DNA of 64,000 bases. Source: Granulosicoccus antarcticus IMCC3135 (GTDB taxonomy: Bacteria; Pseudomonadota; Gammaproteobacteria; Granulosicoccales; Granulosicoccaceae). The stretch is from contig NZ_CP018632.1 in NCBI RefSeq assembly GCF_002215215.1, forward strand, positions 390,001 through 454,000. Direction: 5' to 3'. Shown one piece after another: positions 58,876 through 64,000 of this stretch. Under the pieces are notes generated by a model, which was not told the DNA's origin, did not search any database, and was given only the letters and a program-made list of their open reading frames with translations. How positions within the stretch are numbered: position 1 is the stretch's first letter; every line of letters starts with the position of its first letter. Position numbers and translations under genes: made by a program.

Positions 58876-60978
58876 ATGGGTAAATCATCAGTGCGGATGG
58901 GTGTGGATATCGGAGGAACCTTTACTGACGTGGTTCTCGAGGTAGGCCTTACCCAGTTTTCTACCAAGGTACTCACCACCTACCAGGCTCCTGAAGATGC
59001 CATCATCGATGGTATGCGTCAGGTCTGCACCAAGGCAGGGGTGTCGCCCTCAGATATCGGTCAGATCATTCACGGCACGACACTGGCGACCAATGCCTTG
59101 ATCGAGCGTCGTGGTGCGAAGACGGCTCTGATCACAACGCGTGGCTTCAGAGATGTCATCGAGATGCGTACAGAGTCGCGTTTCGAACAATACGATCTGA
59201 ACCTGACATTGCCCGATCCGCTGCTGCCACGTCAACAGCGCTACACCGTTACCGAGCGAATTGACGCTAAGGGTAATGTGCTGATTGCACTGGACACTCA
59301 GGAGCTCGATCAGCTGGTCGACGTGATTCGTGAGGCCGGTTATGAGAGCGTTGCTATCGGGCTCATCCATTCCTATCTGAACAACTCCCATGAGCGGCAA
59401 GTCAAGGAAGCTTTGGCCAGTCGTCTGCCAGATTTGATGATCTCGCTGTCCAGCGAGGTATCACCACAGATGCGTGAGTACGAGCGTTTCAATACGGTAG
59501 TGGCCAATGCGTATATCAAGCCATTGATGAAGAGCTATCTCGGGCGCCTGCAAGGGCAGCTGCAAAAGGAAGGCGTGGATTGCTCAGTCTTTCTGATGCA
59601 TTCTGGCGGCGGTATCATATCAATCGAAAGCGCCGCTGAGTTCCCCGTACGACTGGTGGAATCTGGTCCTGCTGGTGGCGCAGTTTTCGCCGCGAATATA
59701 GCGGCTCGCTACAATCTGGACAAGGTACTGTCGTTTGACATGGGCGGGACGACTGCCAAGATCTGCCTGATCAAGAACAAGACTCCCAAGACGAGCCGGG
59801 TATTCGAGGTGGCGCGCACCTATCGCTTCAAGAAAGGCTCAGGCATGCCTATTTCCATTCCTGTTATCGACATGGTGGAGATCGGTGCCGGTGGTGGGTC
59901 GCTTGCCAGCGTGGATGCGATGCGTCAGATACGTGTCGGTCCGCATTCAGCAGGATCAGAGCCAGGGCCTGCCTGCTATGGAAGGGGTGGGGACAAACCT
60001 GCAGTAACCGATGCCGATCTGGTGCTGGGCAAGCTGGATGCCGACAATTTTGCCGGCGGCTCGATCAAGTTACATAAAAAACAGGCCGAAGAGGCGCTGG
60101 TCAATGTTCTGGGTTCACCACTGGATATGGATGCGCAGACCGCAGCCTATGGATTGGTGGAAGTGGTTGACGAGAACATGGCCAATGCTGCACGAGTGCA
60201 TGCTGTGGAGAATGGTGAAGATCTTGCCCAATACACCATGATCGCCTTTGGTGGTGCTGCACCTTTGCATGCTGCACGCTTGTGCGAAAAGTTGGGTGTG
60301 GAACGGCTGCTGGTGCCGCCTGGTGCTGGTGTTGGATCTGCCATCGGATTTTTGAGAGCACCGTTCAGCTTTGAGGCGAATCGAAGCCAGTATATGAAGC
60401 TGTCAAATTTTGAAGCCGATTCGGTCAGCGCTTTGCTGAAAGAACTGGAATCAGAAGCTACTGTTTTTGTGCGCTCCTGTGATGCGCAGGCTGAGATAGT
60501 TGCCGAATTCAAGGCCTATATGCGCTATACCGGCCAGGGTTGGGAGATACCGATTACTTTGACAACAGAGCAAGCACGCCAGCCCGACGCGATGGTCTAT
60601 CAGCAACTTTTCGAAAAGGACTATGCCGCCTTGTTCGGACGGATCGTCGATGGTATGGACATAGAGATTACAGTCTGGTCTGCCAATGCGACGACGCCTG
60701 TACAGAAAGTGAACCCAGTTGAACTGGCTCAGACAGGCCAGGCCGCTGAGTCGCAGGTCAGTCGCAAGGTATTTGATGCAGCCCTGGGAGAAGCGCTTGA
60801 CTCACAAGTGGTGTTGCGCGATGAGATGCTGGAAGGTCAGACGGTCAGTGGGCCTGCTGTTATCACCGAAGATGAAACCACCATTATCGTACCGGCCAGT
60901 CGAATGGCCATTCGGCAGCCTGATGGCTGTATCGATGTAATGCCTCAGGCAGATAGTCAGATCAGGAGTGGCTCATGA
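58876..60978 (+). CDS. Hydantoinase/oxoprolinase family, A subunit
   Basis: The 700-aa protein has the HyuA ATP-grasp-like actin fold motifs: MGVDIGGTFTDVVLE, GTTLATNALIERRGAKTALI, SGPAGGAVFAANIAA, FDMGGTTAKICLI and the C-terminal domain. Such A subunits with a B partner carry out ATP-dependent opening of N-methylhydantoin, oxoproline-like rings or carboxylation of ketones. It is coupled to the B subunit by ATGA. Confidence 0.93.
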   Translation: MGKSSVRMGVDIGGTFTDVVLEVGLTQFSTKVLTTYQAPEDAIIDGMRQVCTKAGVSPSDIGQIIHGTTLATNALIERRGAKTALITTRGFRDVIEMRTESRFEQYDLNLTLPDPLLPRQQRYTVTERIDAKGNVLIALDTQELDQLVDVIREAGYESVAIGLIHSYLNNSHERQVKEALASRLPDLMISLSSEVSPQMREYERFNTVVANAYIKPLMKSYLGRLQGQLQKEGVDCSVFLMHSGGGIISIESAAEFPVRLVESGPAGGAVFAANIAARYNLDKVLSFDMGGTTAKICLIKNKTPKTSRVFEVARTYRFKKGSGMPISIPVIDMVEIGAGGGSLASVDAMRQIRVGPHSAGSEPGPACYGRGGDKPAVTDADLVLGKLDADNFAGGSIKLHKKQAEEALVNVLGSPLDMDAQTAAYGLVEVVDENMANAARVHAVENGEDLAQYTMIAFGGAAPLHAARLCEKLGVERLLVPPGAGVGSAIGFLRAPFSFEANRSQYMKLSNFEADSVSALLKELESEATVFVRSCDAQAEIVAEFKAYMRYTGQGWEIPITLTTEQARQPDAMVYQQLFEKDYAALFGRIVDGMDIEITVWSANATTPVQKVNPVELAQTGQAAESQVSRKVFDAALGEALDSQVVLRDEMLEGQTVSGPAVITEDETTIIVPASRMAIRQPDGCIDVMPQADSQIRSGS

Positions 60979-62708
60979 GCAAGCAGACCTCTGTTGTTGC
61001 CCGCCAGGTGATGTGGAACCGATTGATTTCGGTCGTGGAAGAGCAGGCCCAGGCTTTGGTGCGCACAGCCTTTTCGACCTCGGTACGCGAAGCCGGTGAT
61101 CTGTCCGCGGGAATCTATGATACGCAAGGCCGTATGCTGGCCCAGGCGGTCACAGGGACACCTGGTCATGTCAATGCCATGGCTGATGCGGTCCCGCATT
61201 TCATGCGACGCATTGGTGTCGAGAATATTTTCGAGGGCGATGTCTATATCACCAACGATCCTTGGGAAGGTACGGGTCACTTACACGACATCACCGTTGT
61301 CACACCCTCTTTCCATCAAGGTGTATTCGTCGGTTTTTTCGGTTGTACTGCGCATATCGTGGATATCGGCGGACGTGGTTTTGGGGCTGATGCCAACTCG
61401 ATTTACGAAGAGGGACTCTACATACCTATCATGAAGCTGATCGAGAAAGGCGAGGTGGATCAGACGCTGCTGCGCATTGTCAGAGGTAATGTGCGCGAGC
61501 CGGATCAGCTGGTCGGAGATATCTACGCACTGGCAACCTGCAACGAGATCGGCCACCGCCGGCTTGTAGATATGATGAACGAGTTCTCGCTGGAGTCACT
61601 GGATGAGATTGCAACGTTCATTATGGACAACTCGCGTCGGGCAACTCTGGAGCGCATCAATGCTTTGCCACGAGCCAGCGCAAATGGCTCCATGACTATC
61701 GATGGTTTCAGCAAGCCCATTGAACTGAAGGTCAAGCTCGACTTTGAGCAGGATCGAATCCTGTGTGACTTCGCCGGTACTTCGGGGCTGGACAAAAAGG
61801 GCATTAACGTGCCCATGGTGTATACAAAAGCCTATGCCTGTTATGCCCTTAAATGTGCGATTGCTCCTGAAATTCCGAATAATGCGGCCTCGCTTGCGCC
61901 GTTCGAAGTGACAGCCCCCATTAACTCCATTGTCAATGCGGTGCATCCGGCGCCGGTCGCATTGCGTCATGTTATCGGTCATATGGTTCCTGATGCTGTC
62001 TATGATGCACTTGACAAGATACTGCCTGATACCGTGCCCGCAGAAGGTGCCGGTACTTTGTGCAACTTCCAGGTCTCATTGCGACCGCGAACAGATGACA
62101 TCAGTGATGCCGCCCAGATAGCCGCACAACAGGCGGCTGGCCGAGCCGAAGTGCTGACCTTCAACTCAGGTGGTTCTGGAGCTCGTCCACGTCTGGATGG
62201 CATGAATGCGACGGCCTTCCCCTCTGGTGTCATGACCATGCCCATTGAAGCGACCGAGCACACAGGTCCTGTCATTATCTGGCGCAAGGAGTTGAGACCG
62301 GACAGTGGCGGTGCCGGAAAATATCGTGGTGGGCTGGGGCAATACATGGAAGTAGGTGCCGTTGAAGGACACGAGTTTGACTTTCAGGCCATGTTTGATC
62401 GAGTGGATCATCCGGCGCGTGGGCGTAAAGGTGGCAGTGATGGTGCGCCGACGGTCATTCATCAGGATGACGGTACACCGATGCAAGGCAAGGGCAAGCA
62501 GTTTGTACCCCATGGCCGACGCGTCATGCTCGAATTTCCCGGAGGAGCTGGTTACGGCTCACCAAAGGAGCGTGATGCCGCTCTGGTGAGGCGTGACTTG
62601 GCACGCGGTTATATTTCTGCCGAAACCTGCATTACTGAATATGGATTCAGTGAGTCAGAAGTCAAAGCGGTGCTTGATGCTGTGCGCGCCGGAGAGGAAG
62701 TATCATGA
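60975..62708 (+). CDS. Hydantoinase family, B subunit
   Basis: The 577-aa HyuB protein shows EEQAQALVRTAFSTSVREAGD, VTGTPGHVNAMADAV, NDPWEGTGHLHDITVV and GGAGKYRGGLGQYMEV, all diagnostic. It completes the A/B enzyme with the preceding gene and overlaps the FAD oxidoreductase gene by ATGA, forming one operon. Confidence 0.94.
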   Translation: MSKQTSVVARQVMWNRLISVVEEQAQALVRTAFSTSVREAGDLSAGIYDTQGRMLAQAVTGTPGHVNAMADAVPHFMRRIGVENIFEGDVYITNDPWEGTGHLHDITVVTPSFHQGVFVGFFGCTAHIVDIGGRGFGADANSIYEEGLYIPIMKLIEKGEVDQTLLRIVRGNVREPDQLVGDIYALATCNEIGHRRLVDMMNEFSLESLDEIATFIMDNSRRATLERINALPRASANGSMTIDGFSKPIELKVKLDFEQDRILCDFAGTSGLDKKGINVPMVYTKAYACYALKCAIAPEIPNNAASLAPFEVTAPINSIVNAVHPAPVALRHVIGHMVPDAVYDALDKILPDTVPAEGAGTLCNFQVSLRPRTDDISDAAQIAAQQAAGRAEVLTFNSGGSGARPRLDGMNATAFPSGVMTMPIEATEHTGPVIIWRKELRPDSGGAGKYRGGLGQYMEVGAVEGHEFDFQAMFDRVDHPARGRKGGSDGAPTVIHQDDGTPMQGKGKQFVPHGRRVMLEFPGGAGYGSPKERDAALVRRDLARGYISAETCITEYGFSESEVKAVLDAVRAGEEVS

Positions 62709-63922
62709 GCATGTCATCGTTGCAAACGCCCAAACAGTCTTTGTACGACGTGGTGATTGTCGGCGGTGCCATGTATGGATCCTCGGTTGCCTGGTTTCTC
62801 ACCGATAACCCTGATTTTGATGGTTCGATTCTCGTTGTCGAACGTGATCCGAGCTATGAATTTGCTTCGACGTCTCACACCAATAGTTGCATGCGTCAGC
62901 AGTTCTCAAATGAGGTGAATATTCGGGTGTCGCAATTTGCGGCCGAATTCGTCAAGAATTTTCGTCAGTTCATGGGGGGTGATGAGCGTGTGCCGAAACT
63001 CATGTTGCATAGTTTTGGCTATATGTATCTGGCAGATAACGAAGAGTTTGCAAAGACTCTGCAGGCGTCCCAGGCAGTACAGCAACGCATGGGGGCGGGT
63101 ACTCGTTACATGACGCCTGAGCAAATACTGCAAGACTATCCTTTCTATAATCTGGATGACATTATCGGTGGCAACCATAACCTGATTGATGAAGGTTACT
63201 TCGACGGCAACACCTTGTTCGACTGGTGGAAACGTTCAGCACGTGAACGCGGTGCTGAATACCTGAGTAATGAAGTCGTCTCGATGTCGCGCAATGCCAG
63301 CGGCACAAAAGTAGAGAGCGTGACTCTGAAAAGCGGTGAAACCATCGCCTGTGGAACGGTGGTCAACGCCTCTGGACCACGGGCAATTCTGACCTCCAGA
63401 ATGCTCGGTATTGAAATTCCTGTCGAGCCTCGAAAACGCTACACATTCATCTTCGATGCCGAGCAGCCGCTTGATCGTGACTTGCCCCTGACTATCGATC
63501 CTTCAGGCGTTCATATGCGCACAGATGGAAAATACTACATGGCTGGTTGTCCGCCTGATGAAGATCCAGCCGTAGATTACGAAGACTTCGCACAAGACCA
63601 GAGCCTGTGGGAGGAAAAGGTCTGGCCCACCATTGCCAATCGTATTCCACAATTCGAAGCCATCAAGTTGGTCAACTCATGGGCCGGGCACTATGCCTAC
63701 AATACCCTTGATCAGAATGCGATCCTTGGCCCGCATACGGAAGTGAGCAACTTCTTTTTTGTTAATGGATTCTCGGGGCATGGTTTTCAGCAGTCACCGG
63801 CCATGGGTCGCGGAACGGCAGAATTTATTACCTACGGTGAGTATCGGACTATAGATCTGAGCTCGTTCAGCTATGAGCGCGTGGTAGAAGGCCGAATGTT
63901 CGAAGAAAAGGCCGTCATATAG
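62705..63922 (+). CDS. FAD-dependent oxidoreductase (DAO family)
   Basis: The 405-aa protein has an N-terminal dinucleotide-binding motif (VVIVGGAMYGSSVAWFL, then VVERDPSYEFASTSHTN) and the DAO C-terminal motif (FFVNGFSGHGFQQSPAMGRG). It probably oxidises an amino acid or N-methyl amino acid produced by the hydantoinase, for example a sarcosine-like product. That link is inference from operon structure. Confidence 0.9.
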   Translation: MSMSSLQTPKQSLYDVVIVGGAMYGSSVAWFLTDNPDFDGSILVVERDPSYEFASTSHTNSCMRQQFSNEVNIRVSQFAAEFVKNFRQFMGGDERVPKLMLHSFGYMYLADNEEFAKTLQASQAVQQRMGAGTRYMTPEQILQDYPFYNLDDIIGGNHNLIDEGYFDGNTLFDWWKRSARERGAEYLSNEVVSMSRNASGTKVESVTLKSGETIACGTVVNASGPRAILTSRMLGIEIPVEPRKRYTFIFDAEQPLDRDLPLTIDPSGVHMRTDGKYYMAGCPPDEDPAVDYEDFAQDQSLWEEKVWPTIANRIPQFEAIKLVNSWAGHYAYNTLDQNAILGPHTEVSNFFFVNGFSGHGFQQSPAMGRGTAEFITYGEYRTIDLSSFSYERVVEGRMFEEKAVI

Positions 63923-63937
63923 TCCAGGCGGTAAAGT

Positions 63938-64000
63938 GTGGGTCAGGTTGCTGTTTCCAATAGATATGACGACCTGATTCACCTGGTTGACAGCGAGTGG
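63938..64000 (+). CDS. Start of a further gene of the operon (partial)
   Basis: GTG 63938 opens a frame (MGQVAVSNRYDDLIHLVDSE) that is still open at the window edge, 15 bp after the FAD oxidoreductase stop. It has a GGCGG motif about eight bases upstream. Too little is visible to name a product. Confidence 0.4.
   Translation, partial: MGQVAVSNRYDDLIHLVDSEW

Overview
This window comes from a gammaproteobacterium. It begins inside an rRNA operon and then carries a complete non-flagellar type III secretion system (T3SS) with its probable secreted substrates. The rest is a mosaic of catabolic, metal-handling and phosphonate genes. The mix (T3SS, molybdenum hydroxylase, hydantoinase, TRAP and Znu genes at moderate GC) would suit a large-genome marine lineage such as Granulosicoccus, but that name is a guess.

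Layout. 1-1430: 3' part of 23S rRNA, 5S rRNA and a terminator. 1.6-10.1 kb: AT-richer accessory DNA with TolB-like lipoprotein paralogues (two intact, two fragments), a hemolysin III-type membrane protein and a 36-copy 13-bp minisatellite. 7.2-14.3 kb: four probable T3SS substrates, namely an EspA/SseB-like filament or translocon candidate, an unknown 450-aa protein, a short RTX beta-roll protein and an 817-aa protein with an EEVGH motif and two 174-aa repeats. 14.3-32.7 kb: the T3SS apparatus. A FliO-like gene and sctU read leftwards. sctV-C-D-F-I-J-K-L-N-O-P, an EQ-repeat gene, a histidine kinase/FixJ-type regulator pair and sctQ-R-S-T read rightwards, mostly with overlapping stops and starts. 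32.7-33.7 kb: two overlapping leftward reading frames of unknown function.

Six copies of an inverted repeat of the form ACTAGGGTTNNCCCTA (4541, 8209, 9663, 10342, 11751, 33672) lie upstream of the substrate genes, the minisatellite and the overlapping frames. None precedes the apparatus genes. I infer that they are the operator of the T3SS regulon, probably bound by the FixJ-like regulator encoded inside the apparatus operon. A perfect CRP-type palindrome lies beside one of them.

33.8-36.7 kb: a decayed TRAP transporter. All three genes have lost segments, and dctM is also broken by a TnpB-only (IS1341-type) element. 36.8-43.7 kb: a divergent catabolic set (isopropylmalate/tartrate dehydrogenase-like, Gfo/Idh oxidoreductase, GntR regulator), then a three-subunit molybdenum hydroxylase and a MoaD-like protein. 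43.8-50.3 kb: envelope proteins, a copper chaperone pair, a ChrA transporter, an AAA ATPase, a 58-aa zinc-ribbon protein and a BON protein. 50.4-54.7 kb: a glycosyltransferase, a PAP2 phosphatase, PhnM and a DUF1045 protein. 54.8-57.9 kb: znuA divergent from zur-znuC-znuB with a Zur-box-like site between them. 57.9-64 kb: a LysR regulator, hydantoinase A/B, an FAD oxidoreductase and the start of a further gene.
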